Shown: positions 23,297 through 33,344, counted from the stretch's first letter. The stretch: 64,000 nucleotides of DNA from Botrimarina mediterranea (GCF_007753265.1 NZ_CP036349.1:3257363-3321362); one strand, 5' to 3'. Made by a program: numbers and translations. The notes: generated by a model not told the origin, from the letters alone.

Positions 23297-24964
23297 ATGA
23301 TGCCCCCGATCACTTCGATAGCAAACTGGCTGCTGAGGCTGCCCCTCCTTTGGGGTGGGCTCGCTACCCTGGCGTTCTACGCGGCAATGCAGGGCGGCAT
23401 GATCGGCTCGCCGATCCTCGCCCGATACTGCGCATTGCATCCGGTCGAAGTGACCTCGATGCTGCTGTTCTTCGTCGCCATGGCGGCGCTCGCGATCCGC
23501 CTGACAGCGGTGCTCGCCCACCTCGGCGCTACACGTGTCGAGCCGCTGGGCCCAACGCCCGCTGAGGGTCAGTCCGTTGGCGAGGCGCCACAACTGTTGG
23601 CGAAGCTCGATTCGCTTTCCGGACCATTGCAACGAACGCCGCTTGTTCGACGTTTGCGTGCCGCTCTAGGCTACGTCGTCAACGTCGGCTCGGGTGACAC
23701 GTTAGAATCGCACCTTGAGCACCTCGCGCAAGTCGATCGAGACAAAGCCGCTGCCGGCTACACGTTGCCCAAGCTCATGCGGGCGATGCTGCCGATCGTC
23801 GGCATGCTGGGCACGATCGTCGGCATCACGATGGCGATCGCCCAGCTCTCGCCCGAGAGCCTCGAGGAGTCCCTCGACCAGGTGATGGCGTCGCTCGCCG
23901 TCGCCTTCGACACGACCGCTCAAGCGATGGTGCTGATGCTCATCACCTGGTTCGGTGTCTACGTCGTGGAAAGCACCGAAGAACGCCTACTCGACGAGGT
24001 CGATCGTGTCACGGCTAAGCAACTGATCGGCCGCTTCCAGCAATTCGGGTCGCAGAAGGACCCCAATGTCGCTGCGATCCGCCGCATGAGCGAGCAGGTG
24101 ATCGAGTCGGTCGAGCAATTGACCCACAGCCAAGCGCTGACTTGGCAGATCCTCATGGACGACATGCAGGAACGCTGGCTCAACGCGACGTCCTCGGCAG
24201 GCGAGCTACTTACCACCACCCTGGCGAACGGCCTGCGGGAGGGTCTCAAAGACCACGCCACCGGCCTCACCTCGGGGGTCGAGTTGCAGCTAAACAGCTT
24301 GGCGCAATCGCTCAACAAGCAGCAGTCGCTAGTCGCAGACGCCGTCAAGACGCAGCTCGTCTCGCTCGAACGGCTCCAAAAAGAACACGCCCAGCGACTG
24401 CATGAAACCAGCGAGGTACAAACCGGACGACTCGTCACTAGCGCCGATGGCCTGCTCGGCAATCTCCGCGACGGCCTCGAGCGGATGGCCGAACTGCTCG
24501 TCGAAGCCCTGCAGAAGCACGGCGAGACGCTCACCGAGGCCGAGAACGAGCTGGCGAGCGAGAACCGCCGCCACCTCTCGGAAGTCGAAGCGGCGATGGG
24601 CGAGGCGATGGTGATCGCCGCCGATCGCCAAGAGAAACTCGTCCGCCAGAGCGAAGCGGTCCTCCGCGAAATGCAACAAGCGCTGGTCTCCGCCGCCGGC
24701 GCGACCATCGACCAACAGAAGGAACTCGTCAAACAAGGCGAGGTGCTTCTGAAGGTTGTCGATTCGACCGGGCACGTCCAGCGGCTCGAAGAGACGCTCA
24801 ACCGCAACCTGTCTTCGCTCGGTCGCGCCCACAACTTCGAAGAGACGCTTATGAACCTCTCGGCGGCGATTCAGCTGCTCAGCGCCCGCGTCGGGCGTGA
24901 GTCGAGCGCCCCGAAAGCGATCACCCCCTCGCCGTCGACCGTTCAGCAGCACAAGGCCGCATGA
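23297..24964 (+). CDS. MotA/TolQ/ExbB-type proton channel protein with long coiled-coil tail
   Basis: Predicted stator-like channel subunit of the inner membrane. Helices lie at about 13-35 and 52-73. Then come the conserved channel helix LMRAMLPIVGMLGTIVGITMAI (about 160-181, family GLLGT motif) and VMASLAVAFDTTAQAMVLML (about 195 on, with the conserved Thr-rich face). After about residue 225 the chain becomes a coiled-coil tail of some 330 residues rich in Leu, Glu and Gln. That is far longer than TolQ/ExbB (about 230) and resembles ZorA in layout. It is first in a three-gene operon, overlapping the next gene by 4 nt. Confidence 0.85.
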   Translation: MMPPITSIANWLLRLPLLWGGLATLAFYAAMQGGMIGSPILARYCALHPVEVTSMLLFFVAMAALAIRLTAVLAHLGATRVEPLGPTPAEGQSVGEAPQLLAKLDSLSGPLQRTPLVRRLRAALGYVVNVGSGDTLESHLEHLAQVDRDKAAAGYTLPKLMRAMLPIVGMLGTIVGITMAIAQLSPESLEESLDQVMASLAVAFDTTAQAMVLMLITWFGVYVVESTEERLLDEVDRVTAKQLIGRFQQFGSQKDPNVAAIRRMSEQVIESVEQLTHSQALTWQILMDDMQERWLNATSSAGELLTTTLANGLREGLKDHATGLTSGVELQLNSLAQSLNKQQSLVADAVKTQLVSLERLQKEHAQRLHETSEVQTGRLVTSADGLLGNLRDGLERMAELLVEALQKHGETLTEAENELASENRRHLSEVEAAMGEAMVIAADRQEKLVRQSEAVLREMQQALVSAAGATIDQQKELVKQGEVLLKVVDSTGHVQRLEETLNRNLSSLGRAHNFEETLMNLSAAIQLLSARVGRESSAPKAITPSPSTVQQHKAA

Positions 24965-26967
24965 GACGCTCCGCCCGCGGAGAGCCGTCGGCGTTTTCGC
25001 TCTTCCCGTTCCTGGCCGTGCTGCTGTGCACGATGGGATCGCTGGTCGTGCTGCTGGTCGCGATGGCGCAAATCTCACGAGAGAAGGCCGAGGTCGAAGC
25101 CGAGGCGGCCCGCGTCGCCGCTGAAGCAGCGCGCGTTGACGAAGACTCGCCCGAGCGACGCCAGCTCGAGTCGCAAATCGTCGAAGCAGCGGGCGTCCTC
25201 AGCCGACTCCGCCTCGCCAAGGCCGAGGGCCAGCAACGGCTACGACAAGAGCAACAACGGCTCTCCGACATCGAAGACCACCTGCGTCGCCTCAGCGACG
25301 AGGCGGAGGCGCTCGTCGCTGAGACCAAGGAGCTGATCGCTGTCGAGGACGAGCACTACGACGACGCGAAGATCGCCGATCAAGAGCTGGAACGGCTCAA
25401 CCAACTCGCCGGCGAGATCGAAGACGAAATCGAGCAACTCAAGCACGCCGCCGCAGGGCGCGAGCGGAAGTTCGCTGTCGTGCCGCTCCGCGATGGCCGC
25501 GCCGGCACGCTCCGCCCGCCAGTCTACTACGAGTGCACCAAGACGGGGATCGTCTTGCAGCCCGAGGGCGTGCATCTCACTTGGCAAGACCTTGTCGCCA
25601 GTGATTTCAGCAGCCCCGTCAACGCGGCCGCCCGGGCCGTATCACGGTACTACGAGGAGCACCCAGAGGCCCGCGCCGCCAACGAATCGGGTCGCCCCTA
25701 CCCGCTGCTGATCGTCCGTCCCGATGGCGTCCTCTCTTACTACCAAGCCCGACTGGCGCTGGAGGGGGCCGACGTCGACTACGGCTATCAACCGGTCGCC
25801 GACGATTGGGAGCTCGAGTACGGCGAGAGCAACCCCGTTCTAGCAGCCCAGGTTGAGGACGCCGTTCGAACGGCCCGTGCCGAACGCGAAGGTCTCGCCA
25901 AGGTGATCCCGCAAGTGGGGGCGGCCCTCGCCTCGGCTGAGTCGGAAGCCCGTATGGTGATCGCTCTTTCCCATGGACAATCATCCGACGCCGGAGCCGC
26001 CGATTTCGCCGGGAACACGGCTGCCGGTCGCGTCGCCACCAACCAAACGGGCATCCGCGTCCGGCCAGCAAACCCGCGTTCGAACAACCCGTTCGAAGGC
26101 CTGCGGATCGAGGGGTCGCTCCCCGGCGAGGTCGGCGGCTCGGGCTACAGCGGAGGCATGCCGGCCGCTTCGGCCTTGAGCGAAGCGCCTGTCCCAGGCG
26201 CCAAGCAGTCGCCGCTGATAACGGGCATGCCGCAAGCCACGGAAATGACGCCACCTTCGGCCCAGTCAGCTGCTGGCTCACAGAATATTGCGGTTAGCTC
26301 CACCGGGCCGGCGGGCGTCGCAGCGACGGCGGTTGAGCCATCTTCCGAAGAGGAAGCGGCGGTTGAAACGCCAGGGCAAGAGACGGGCACGGTTGCGACC
26401 GCGAAGGCCTCCGTTGGCGCACAGCCGCCACCCGAGGATAGCCGCAGCGTTCTCGCCACAACCGGTGTCGCCTCCGACCCGGCCTCGCCAAAGGAGCACG
26501 GCGAAGCCAGCGTCAATGCGGGATCGAGCAGGACTCAGGCGCCGAAAAACGCCACGGCCGGCGGTGGGGCTCAGCGACAGACGACGACGCGTGACGGCCT
26601 GCCGATGATCCGCCCGATCCGGCTTTATGTGTCGCATGACCGCGCTGTTGTGCTGTCCGATACGGTTCGAACCGTTAGCGACATGGAACGGGCGTCGGCG
26701 GGTACGCAAGCGATTCAGTTCGACGGCGCCACCACAGGTCAAATCAACGACTTGATTGCCGTGCTCAAGCAGCACGCCGACACCTGGGGTATGGCGGGCG
26801 ACGGCATGTATTGGGAGCCCCGATTGGTCCTCAATGTGGCGGGCAACGGGGCCGATCGCGCAGAAGACGTGCGATGCTTGCTCGAAGCCGCGGGAGTGAA
26901 GGTCCAGGCTTACCCCGTCACGACAGCGGCTAATCCCGGCGGAGGTTCCGATGCGTCGCGCCGTTGA
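24961..26967 (+). CDS. Single-span ExbD/TolR-like partner, large coiled-coil form without membrane Asp
   Basis: One membrane helix (about 13-36, FSLFPFLAVLLCTMGSLVVL) is followed by a coiled coil (about 40-165) and an alpha/beta domain (about 170-300, with VPLRDGRAGTLRPPVYYEC and PYPLLIVRPDGVLSYY). A Pro/Ser/Ala/Gly-rich low-complexity linker (about 330-545) leads to a C-terminal domain (about 545-668) with IRPIRLYVSHDRAVVLSD. At the position where ExbD/TolR/MotB carry the proton-binding Asp (PFIDV), this protein has Ala19 (PFLAV). Overlaps on both sides show translational coupling. The function is inferred from context. Confidence 0.75.
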   Translation: MRRSARGEPSAFSLFPFLAVLLCTMGSLVVLLVAMAQISREKAEVEAEAARVAAEAARVDEDSPERRQLESQIVEAAGVLSRLRLAKAEGQQRLRQEQQRLSDIEDHLRRLSDEAEALVAETKELIAVEDEHYDDAKIADQELERLNQLAGEIEDEIEQLKHAAAGRERKFAVVPLRDGRAGTLRPPVYYECTKTGIVLQPEGVHLTWQDLVASDFSSPVNAAARAVSRYYEEHPEARAANESGRPYPLLIVRPDGVLSYYQARLALEGADVDYGYQPVADDWELEYGESNPVLAAQVEDAVRTARAEREGLAKVIPQVGAALASAESEARMVIALSHGQSSDAGAADFAGNTAAGRVATNQTGIRVRPANPRSNNPFEGLRIEGSLPGEVGGSGYSGGMPAASALSEAPVPGAKQSPLITGMPQATEMTPPSAQSAAGSQNIAVSSTGPAGVAATAVEPSSEEEAAVETPGQETGTVATAKASVGAQPPPEDSRSVLATTGVASDPASPKEHGEASVNAGSSRTQAPKNATAGGGAQRQTTTRDGLPMIRPIRLYVSHDRAVVLSDTVRTVSDMERASAGTQAIQFDGATTGQINDLIAVLKQHADTWGMAGDGMYWEPRLVLNVAGNGADRAEDVRCLLEAAGVKVQAYPVTTAANPGGGSDASRR

Positions 26968-27988
26968 GAACGAAGAAGACGATATCCCCGGAGGCGATTC
27001 CTTCCTGGACATCGTCGCCAACATCGTCGGCATCCTTGTGCTGTTGGTGGTGGTTGTTGGCGTCCGCGCCGGCCGCGTCATCTTTACGCCCGAGGCTGTC
27101 GTCGCTGAGCAGGCCGAATCCACCGTAGCGCTCCAGACGAAGCTCAGCGAAATTGTCCGCCAAGCCCACGCCGAGCAGAGTGAGATCAGCGAGCTCGTGG
27201 GCAAAGTCGCCACGACCCTCGATGAAGTCGATCGACGCAACGCGATGCGGGAATCGGCCGCGCTCTACAACACCAAGCTTCGAGCGGAGCTTGATGAAGC
27301 CCGCACGTCCCTCAACGAAGGCGACCAGCGCAGCCTCGAGACACACAACGCGATCGCGCAGGCCCAACTCCGACTCGACCGGCTAACGCGCGAACAAGTC
27401 GCTCTCTCCTCGGTCGAACCGGAGCCCGACGCCGAGATTGTCGAGGTCGCCCCGACACCGATCGTCAACGGCAAGGCGGAAGAACTGATCTCGTTCCGCC
27501 TCCAAAAGGGACGGCTCGTCTATGTGCCTCTCAATGAGCTCGCGGAGGACCTCTCCAAAGGGATTCACATCCCCACCCTGATCGATCCCGCCAAGCCGGT
27601 CGTCACCCGAGAAACCATTGGGCCGATCGAAGGTTTTGTCGGCGAGGCCGAGATCGGCTGGTCGATCCGCTCCGTTGGCGGTCGGGTGGGCCCTCTCCCG
27701 GTGGTCAATATGCTCCGTTTACGTGAGGTGACGCCACTGCGGGGCGAGGACCCCGAACAAGCCTTCTCAGCAGGAGGCTACGTCAGCTCGCGCATCGAGT
27801 TGTTAGACCCGAAGTTCGTTGTGATTCAGCTCTACATCTATGCCGACAGCTTTGATTCGTCCGCAACCATCGTCAACCGGTTCCGCGAGCGCGGATTTCG
27901 CGTCGCTCAATTCCTCAAGACCGATGGCTCACCGATCGGCGTGACCTCGAGCCGCGCCCGGGGGGGGTTCTCCTCGGTGACGCAGTGA
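26951..27988 (+). CDS. Single-span ExbD/TolR-like partner with membrane Asp
   Basis: The N-terminus FLDIVANIVGILVLLVVVVG (about 18-37) is a single membrane helix whose Asp20 sits where ExbD, TolR, MotB and ZorB carry the essential proton-binding Asp. A coiled coil follows (about 50-140). The C-terminal alpha/beta domain (about 165-330) has KPVVTRETIG, FVVIQLYIYADSFDSS and FRERGFRVAQF. The gene overlaps the preceding one by 17 nt. With the channel subunit upstream it would complete an ion-driven motor. No peptidoglycan-binding OmpA-type motif is recognisable. Confidence 0.78.
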   Translation: MRRAVENEEDDIPGGDSFLDIVANIVGILVLLVVVVGVRAGRVIFTPEAVVAEQAESTVALQTKLSEIVRQAHAEQSEISELVGKVATTLDEVDRRNAMRESAALYNTKLRAELDEARTSLNEGDQRSLETHNAIAQAQLRLDRLTREQVALSSVEPEPDAEIVEVAPTPIVNGKAEELISFRLQKGRLVYVPLNELAEDLSKGIHIPTLIDPAKPVVTRETIGPIEGFVGEAEIGWSIRSVGGRVGPLPVVNMLRLREVTPLRGEDPEQAFSAGGYVSSRIELLDPKFVVIQLYIYADSFDSSATIVNRFRERGFRVAQFLKTDGSPIGVTSSRARGGFSSVTQ

Positions 27989-27994
27989 CGCCCG

Positions 27995-28612
27995 TCACTC
28001 AGCGGCCGGCCGGCCCGCGGTCGGTTCGGACCCGCCGCCCCTGGCGTGTGTCGGTTCGAACATCGCCCGCAAGAACAGCACGCCAGCCCCGACTACAAGA
28101 AACGCGTCAGCAAGGTTGAAATTGGGCCAACGCCACTCGTCGTTGAGCTGCCAGAGAATCCAGTCGCGCACCGCATAGACCGTCTCGCCGGCGCGGGGGT
28201 CGAAGGCGGGCCAGACCTCGCCCGACAATCCAAGCCGGTCGTAGAGGTTACCCAACACGCCCGCCATCACGGCACCGAGCGACGCGGTCAGCCACCAGTC
28301 GTTGGCGGCCCGGAAGACGAACAGCCAGACCGGGATCGCGATCGCCGCGAGCACGCTGATCGCCGCGAAGACGGGCACGTGGCCAAATCCCAGGCCAAAC
28401 AGCGCGCCCTCGTTGAGGCTGGTCTGGAAGCCGGCGTACCCCTCCCACAGCCAGTAGACCTGGCCCGTGAGCTTACCCGGCCACGAGAAGACGACCGCCT
28501 TGGTGACAAGGTCCGCCGCTAGCCCGACCGACGCGATCAGCGCAAAGGCGACGTAACGGTTCGGCGCCACCGGCGGCAGTGTCACGGGTTGGGTGTCCAA
28601 TCCCTCGGACAT
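27995..28612 (-). CDS. lspA: Lipoprotein signal peptidase (signal peptidase II)
   Basis: Membrane aspartyl protease that cleaves lipoprotein signal peptides before the lipidated cysteine. The conserved regions are all present: LAADLVTKAVVF (about 38-49), SLNEGALFGLG (NxGxxFG-type box), GNLYDRLGL (catalytic Asp, about 125) and FNLADAFLVVGAG (second Asp, about 166). Four membrane helices are predicted in 205 residues. The ATG at 28612 is preferred; an upstream start would add 41 residues overlapping the dksA-like gene. It lies 23 bp behind the dksA-like gene on the same strand. Confidence 0.92.
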   Translation of the reverse strand: MSEGLDTQPVTLPPVAPNRYVAFALIASVGLAADLVTKAVVFSWPGKLTGQVYWLWEGYAGFQTSLNEGALFGLGFGHVPVFAAISVLAAIAIPVWLFVFRAANDWWLTASLGAVMAGVLGNLYDRLGLSGEVWPAFDPRAGETVYAVRDWILWQLNDEWRWPNFNLADAFLVVGAGVLFLRAMFEPTHARGGGSEPTAGRPAAE

Positions 28613-28635
28613 CGTCGTCACTCCGTAAGAGTCGG

Positions 28636-28989
28636 TCAGCCGCCCTCTTGCTGCTCGGCGCAGCGGACGCACATTGCGGCGTAAGGGATCGCGTTGAGAC
28701 GCGTCTTGGGGATGATGCTGTCGCACCCAACGCACTTTCCGTATTCGCCGTTCTCGATGCGGTGCAGGGCCTCGTCGATCGCTACGAGGGTGTCCTCTTC
28801 GGACTCCATAAGGCTGAGGGCGAACTCTTGCTCGTAGTTCTCGCTGCCAAGTTCGGCCATGTGGATGGGCATCGACGAATTGTTCGATTCGTTGAGCGCC
28901 ACGTCCGCGATCGCCTTCACATCTCCACGCAAGCGGGCTCTCAGAACGAGCAGATTCTGCTTGAAAGCCTGCATATCAGCCTTCTTCAT
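28636..28989 (-). CDS. DksA/TraR-family zinc-finger protein
   Basis: A 117-residue protein with an N-terminal coiled coil (LVLRARLRGDVKAIADVALN... to about 75) and a C-terminal C4 zinc finger: CVGC, 17 residues, then CVRC (about 88-112). EEDTLVAIDEALHRIENGEYG just before the finger is the family signature. Members bind RNA polymerase through the secondary channel and adjust transcription, often with ppGpp. The usual acidic DxxDxA tip is not evident, so the exact activity is uncertain. It is probably co-transcribed with lspA, a pairing frequent in several phyla. Confidence 0.87.
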   Translation of the reverse strand: MKKADMQAFKQNLLVLRARLRGDVKAIADVALNESNNSSMPIHMAELGSENYEQEFALSLMESEEDTLVAIDEALHRIENGEYGKCVGCDSIIPKTRLNAIPYAAMCVRCAEQQEGG

Positions 28990-29364
28990 CGCGTTCTCCG
29001 GTCCTCGTCATCGCCTAGTTGTGAATCGTCGAGGCCCCGCTAGCCTCCGGCCGGACGGGGGTAGACTCACCAGTCTAGGCAGAGTTCGCCGACGGCGTCC
29101 ATCGGTTCGCCCGAATCCCGGCCCCGTGGGAACGCCGGCGGGTTGGCGGCCTTAGCGCGTTGCTAGACGGCGACCTGGAAACTACACTTTATGTAAGTCG
29201 TTTGCAGGACAGCGGTTAGAGGACTGCCGATACCTACGAGAGAGCCCCGGCGCCCCGCGCTCGCCCCCGCTCGCCGCAACGGATACAACAGATTTAAGTC
29301 GCAGAGTCAGCGTCAGCTGCCCCTCGCCGGTCGATCACCAGTCGCCTAACCGCCAACCGCTTCC
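28990..29364. other. Divergent spacer upstream of thrC
   Basis: About 375 bp. I recognise no promoter and no gene. The last 22 bases (from 29343) are CGCCTAACCGCCAACCGCTT plus CC, a half-copy of the family A repeat that ends directly before the thrC start codon. Confidence 0.5.
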
Positions 29365-30777
29365 ATGCCCGCTGTTCAGACCAAGACCGACCTGGCGTTC
29401 CAACAGTGCGTGATGCCCTCGTGCGGCGCCACCTACGACGTTGGCGAAGAGCGGACGAGCTGCGAGGAGTGCGGCGCGTTGCTCGACATCGCCTACGACT
29501 GGGACCGGCTCCCCGTCCCGGGTTCGCTCAAGGACTTCGAGAAGAAGTGGGCCCGCCGCAATGAGCCCCTGGAACGATCGGGCGTGTGGCGGTTCCGCGA
29601 GTTGCTGCCGTTCGCGCCGGACGACAAGATCGTCACGATCGGTGAAGGCCAGACGCCCCTCCATTCGTCGGCGGGCGTGGCGGACTACATCGGCCTCAAG
29701 CCGGGGAATGCGCTGCTGCAGTACGAGGGCATGAACCCGTCGGGCAGCTTCAAAGACAACGGCATGACCGCCGCCTTCACCCACGCCCACATGATCGGCG
29801 CCAAGCGCGCGGCGTGCGCCTCGACGGGCAACACCTCGGCGTCGCTCGCCCTGTACTGCGGCATGAGCCGGCTGATGCAGGCGGTGATCTTCATCGGCTC
29901 GGGCAAGATCAGCTACGGCAAGCTCTCGCAAGCGCTCGACTACGGCGCGCTCACGGTGCAGATCGCCGGCGACTTCGACGACGCTATGCACCGGGTGCGC
30001 CAGGTGTCGAAGCAACTCGGCATCTATCTCGTGAACAGCGTGAACCCGTTCCGGCTCGAGGGCCAGAAGACGATCATGCTGCGGGTGCTAGAGTCGCTCA
30101 ACTGGGAAATCCCGGACTGGATCGTCGTCCCGGGCGGCAACCTGGGGAACTCCAGTTCTTTCGGAAAAGCCTTCCATGAGTTGAAGCAGTTAGGCCTAAT
30201 CGATCGCGTCCCGCGGGTGGCGATTATTAACGCAGCCGGCGCCAACACGTTAAACGCCCTCTATAACGAGCTCGGAGTCCGCTGGAATGGCGGCGCGCCC
30301 GACGTGTCGGCCATCGACAGCTACTACGCCGAACTCGACGCCTCCGCCAAGCGCGCTGACACGATCGCCAGCGCGATCGAGATCAATCGCCCTGTAAACC
30401 TGATGAAATGCTTGCGAGCGTTGGAGTGCTGCGACGGTGTCGTCCGCGAAGCGACCGACCAGCAGATGCTCGACGCCAAGGCCCGCATCGCCGCCAACGG
30501 GCTGGGCTGCGAGCCGGCCTCGGCCGCGAGCGTCGCCGGCGCGAAGATCCTTTGCGAGCAGGGCGTCATCGATCCCGACGAGCGCGTGGTGTGCGTCTTG
30601 ACGGGTCACCAACTGAAAGACCCCACCGCGACGGTCGCCTACCACTCGAGCGACCAGAACGAGTTCAACCGCGTCCTGGGGAGCCGCGGCGTGACGACCG
30701 CCGCGTTCGCCAACCGCGCGGTGCAGGTCGAGAACGAACTCGACGCGATCGTGCGGACGATTCAGCTCAACAGTTAG
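29365..30777 (+). CDS. thrC: Threonine synthase
   Basis: PLP enzyme converting O-phosphohomoserine to threonine in the cytoplasm. The N-terminal zinc-ribbon-like part (about 10-45: [28 protein letters not shown]) is followed by the PLP domain. The Schiff-base lysine is in [15 protein letters not shown] (about Lys130). [16 protein letters not shown] binds the phosphate, and [20 protein letters not shown] belongs to the active site. The length of 470 fits the bacterial class. A repeat half-copy stands in place of a Shine-Dalgarno sequence. Confidence 0.94.
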   Translation: MPAVQTKTDLAFQQCVMPSCGATYDVGEERTSCEECGALLDIAYDWDRLPVPGSLKDFEKKWARRNEPLERSGVWRFRELLPFAPDDKIVTIGEGQTPLHSSAGVADYIGLKPGNALLQYEGMNPSGSFKDNGMTAAFTHAHMIGAKRAACASTGNTSASLALYCGMSRLMQAVIFIGSGKISYGKLSQALDYGALTVQIAGDFDDAMHRVRQVSKQLGIYLVNSVNPFRLEGQKTIMLRVLESLNWEIPDWIVVPGGNLGNSSSFGKAFHELKQLGLIDRVPRVAIINAAGANTLNALYNELGVRWNGGAPDVSAIDSYYAELDASAKRADTIASAIEINRPVNLMKCLRALECCDGVVREATDQQMLDAKARIAANGLGCEPASAASVAGAKILCEQGVIDPDERVVCVLTGHQLKDPTATVAYHSSDQNEFNRVLGSRGVTTAAFANRAVQVENELDAIVRTIQLNS

Positions 30778-30874
30778 GCAAGCAACACAAACGCTGTCCG
30801 CGTCCGGATTCGGGTCCGCTTTTCTACCCCTCCAACCGTTGCCACAGAGCCCTCGGGCAGGGTTGAATCGAAGG

Positions 30875-33313
30875 ATGCGCCCTTCGATGCGAATCGCTGC
30901 CCTCTTCGCCGTCTGCCTCGCCTCCGCTGCGATTGCTGGTGAGCGGCGGCTGCTCGACTCGGGCTGGCGGTTCCATCAAGGGGACGTTTCGGGCGCCGAG
31001 GGGCTTGAGTTCGACGACCGCGCTTGGCGCCGTGTTGATCTGCCGCACGACTGGAGCGTTGAGTCTTCTCCTACGAAAGACGCCATGTCCGAGGGCGGCG
31101 GCGGTTATCACATCGCCGGCGTCGGCTGGTACCGGCGCGAGCTGCCACTCGAAGCGTCGAAGCTCCGGCCGCAGCCCCCTAGCGCCGTCATCCGCCTTGA
31201 GTTCGAGGGCGTCTATCGCAACTCCGAAGTCTGGTTCAACGGCCGGCCGCTCGGCAAGCATGCCTACGGCTATACGCCGTTCTCTTTCGACGTGACCGAT
31301 CGGGTCCGCTTCGACCGGCCCAACGTGATCGCCGTACGCGTCGATAACTCGGGGCAACCCAACAGCCGTTGGCATAGCGGCTCGGGCATCTACCGGCACA
31401 TCTGGCTACGGACGAGCAGCGAGGTCACGGTCCCCGCGGATAGCCTGTGGGTCCGCACTAAGGAGCTGAGGACAGAGAGTGCCGCTGTCGAAGTCGCCTA
31501 CGACATCGACAACGCGACCGAGCGCGATCTCGATCTGCTCGCCCACGTCACGCTGCGCGACACGAGCGGCGCCATCGTTGCCGAGACGACAGAGAGAATG
31601 GTTTCGGCCGCTGGCGAGCGGGCGCCGCAGGTGATCGGCTTCGAGGTCGCATCTCCACAAGCGTGGTCTATCGAGACGCCAACGTTCTATGCAGCCCAGA
31701 TTGATTTGCTCGCTGTGTCAGAGCACGGCGAGCAAGTCTTGATCGATTCGGTCTCACAGCGCTGCGGCCTACGCACAATATCGATCGATCCCCAGCAAGG
31801 CTTGTTGCTGAATGGCGAGCGAGTGGTCCTCTTCGGCGGCAACGTCCACCACGACCACGGCCCTCTAGGCGCCGCTTCGTTCGACGATGCCGAGCGCCGC
31901 CGGGTGCGGCTGCTGAAGGCGGCGGGCTTCAACGCGGTCCGCACATCGCACAACCCGCCGTCGGAGGCGTTCCTCGACGCGTGCGACGAACGGGGCATGC
32001 TCGTTCTCGACGAGGCCTTCGACAGCTGGCGGAAGCCCAAACTCAAACACGACTACAGCGAAGATTTCGACGCCCACTGGCGCGAGGACTTGGCGGCGAT
32101 GGTTCTGCGAGACCGACGCCACGCTTCGGTCTTCGCTTGGAGTATCGGCAACGAGATGTTCGAGCGCGGCGACGCCTACGCGGTGGAGCTCTCGAAAGAG
32201 ATGGCGGCGTTAATCCGTGACCTCGACCAGACACGGCCCGTCACGGTCGGCGTCAACGGCCTTGGATCGCGGTCGTGGAGCGATCTCGATGCATTGTTCG
32301 CGCCGCTCGACATGGCTGGTTACAACTACGCGCCGGAGCAATACGCCCTCGATCACGAACGGCTGCCGGGGCGTGTCATGATGGGGACGGAGTCTTACGC
32401 CGACGAGGCATTCGTCCATTGGCATGAGACCACCACGCGGCCGTGGGTCGTTGGCGACTTCGTCTGGACTGCGATCGATTACCTCGGCGAAGCGGGTCTC
32501 GGCCGCGTCTTCCCGCCGGGTCAGCCGCCGAAGAAGCCCTGGGAGGCCGACATGTGGCCGTGGCGAGGCGCCGTATGCGGCGATATCGACCTTCTCGGCC
32601 ATCGAAAGCCCGTCTCGCACTACCGGCAGATCGTGTGGGACCGCGGCGCCAAACTGCACGCCGCCGTCGAGCCCCCGCACGAAGGCGATTGGGGTCTAAC
32701 GCCGTGGTCAGTCGAACCGTCGGAAGAATCGTGGACGTGGGAAGTGGAAGAGGGGACGCCTCTCAATGTTGTCGTCTCCTCGCGCTGGCCGAAGGTGCGT
32801 GTGCTACTCAATGGGAAGTCCGTCGGCGAAGCCGTGACGACAGAGGCCGAAGAGTTTCGCGCCACGATCGCCGTTCCCTACGAACCCGGCGAGTTAATCG
32901 TCGTTGGCTTGAAGGAAGAAGGCGCGGAGGCGGAACGCTTCAGCCTCCGCACCGCTAACACGCCACGAGCGATTAGGCTTACTCCCGACCGCACCGATGC
33001 GATCGCCGATCGGCAAAGCCTGGTCTTCATCGACGCCGATGTCGTCGATGACCACGGCGTCGTTCATCCACTGGCGGACCGAGTCGTGCGGTTCAAGGTC
33101 GAAGGCCCCGCTACGATTCAAGCGGTCGGCAACGTCGACCTGACCAATCACGGCGTCTACGCCGGCAACTCTTTCTCGACTTACCGCGGCCGCGCGCAGG
33201 TGATCGTGCGTAGCAGTGGTAAACCGGGCGCCGTGAAGGTCACCGCCGAGGCCGAGGGCGTACCCCCCGCAACGATCCAACTCGAATTCGCGCCGCCATC
33301 GGCGCCCCGCTGA
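30875..33313 (+). CDS. Secreted glycoside hydrolase family 2 (beta-galactosidase-like)
   Basis: An exported GH2 enzyme. After a signal peptide (MRIAALFAVCLASAAIAG) come a jelly-roll sugar-binding domain (about 25-190: WRFHQGDVSG, VDLPHDWSVE, GVGWYRRELPL, GVYRNSEVWFNG) and an immunoglobulin-like domain. In the TIM barrel the acid/base Glu is in FAWSIGNEMFERG (about 426) and the nucleophile Glu in MMGTESYADE (about 504). Further beta domains reach residue 812. ATG 30875 or 30887 could be the start; both keep the signal peptide. GH2 covers galactosidases, glucuronidases and mannosidases, so specificity is open. A pectate-lyase-like gene follows by 31 bp. Confidence 0.88.
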   Translation: MRPSMRIAALFAVCLASAAIAGERRLLDSGWRFHQGDVSGAEGLEFDDRAWRRVDLPHDWSVESSPTKDAMSEGGGGYHIAGVGWYRRELPLEASKLRPQPPSAVIRLEFEGVYRNSEVWFNGRPLGKHAYGYTPFSFDVTDRVRFDRPNVIAVRVDNSGQPNSRWHSGSGIYRHIWLRTSSEVTVPADSLWVRTKELRTESAAVEVAYDIDNATERDLDLLAHVTLRDTSGAIVAETTERMVSAAGERAPQVIGFEVASPQAWSIETPTFYAAQIDLLAVSEHGEQVLIDSVSQRCGLRTISIDPQQGLLLNGERVVLFGGNVHHDHGPLGAASFDDAERRRVRLLKAAGFNAVRTSHNPPSEAFLDACDERGMLVLDEAFDSWRKPKLKHDYSEDFDAHWREDLAAMVLRDRRHASVFAWSIGNEMFERGDAYAVELSKEMAALIRDLDQTRPVTVGVNGLGSRSWSDLDALFAPLDMAGYNYAPEQYALDHERLPGRVMMGTESYADEAFVHWHETTTRPWVVGDFVWTAIDYLGEAGLGRVFPPGQPPKKPWEADMWPWRGAVCGDIDLLGHRKPVSHYRQIVWDRGAKLHAAVEPPHEGDWGLTPWSVEPSEESWTWEVEEGTPLNVVVSSRWPKVRVLLNGKSVGEAVTTEAEEFRATIAVPYEPGELIVVGLKEEGAEAERFSLRTANTPRAIRLTPDRTDAIADRQSLVFIDADVVDDHGVVHPLADRVVRFKVEGPATIQAVGNVDLTNHGVYAGNSFSTYRGRAQVIVRSSGKPGAVKVTAEAEGVPPATIQLEFAPPSAPR

Positions 33314-33344
33314 GACCAACACTTCTCACAACTCTTCGCTACCC

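Noticed and set aside
23297-27988. Zorya anti-phage system (ZorA/ZorB-like)
   Set aside because: The channel protein has a ZorA-like long tail, but no ZorC, ZorD or ZorE gene is near, the partners show no peptidoglycan-binding domain, and there are two unlike partners. A housekeeping envelope motor is more likely.
30790-30830. Terminator behind thrC
   Set aside because: A GTCCG-rich segment precedes TTTT, but the possible stem is short and mismatched, so I did not annotate it.
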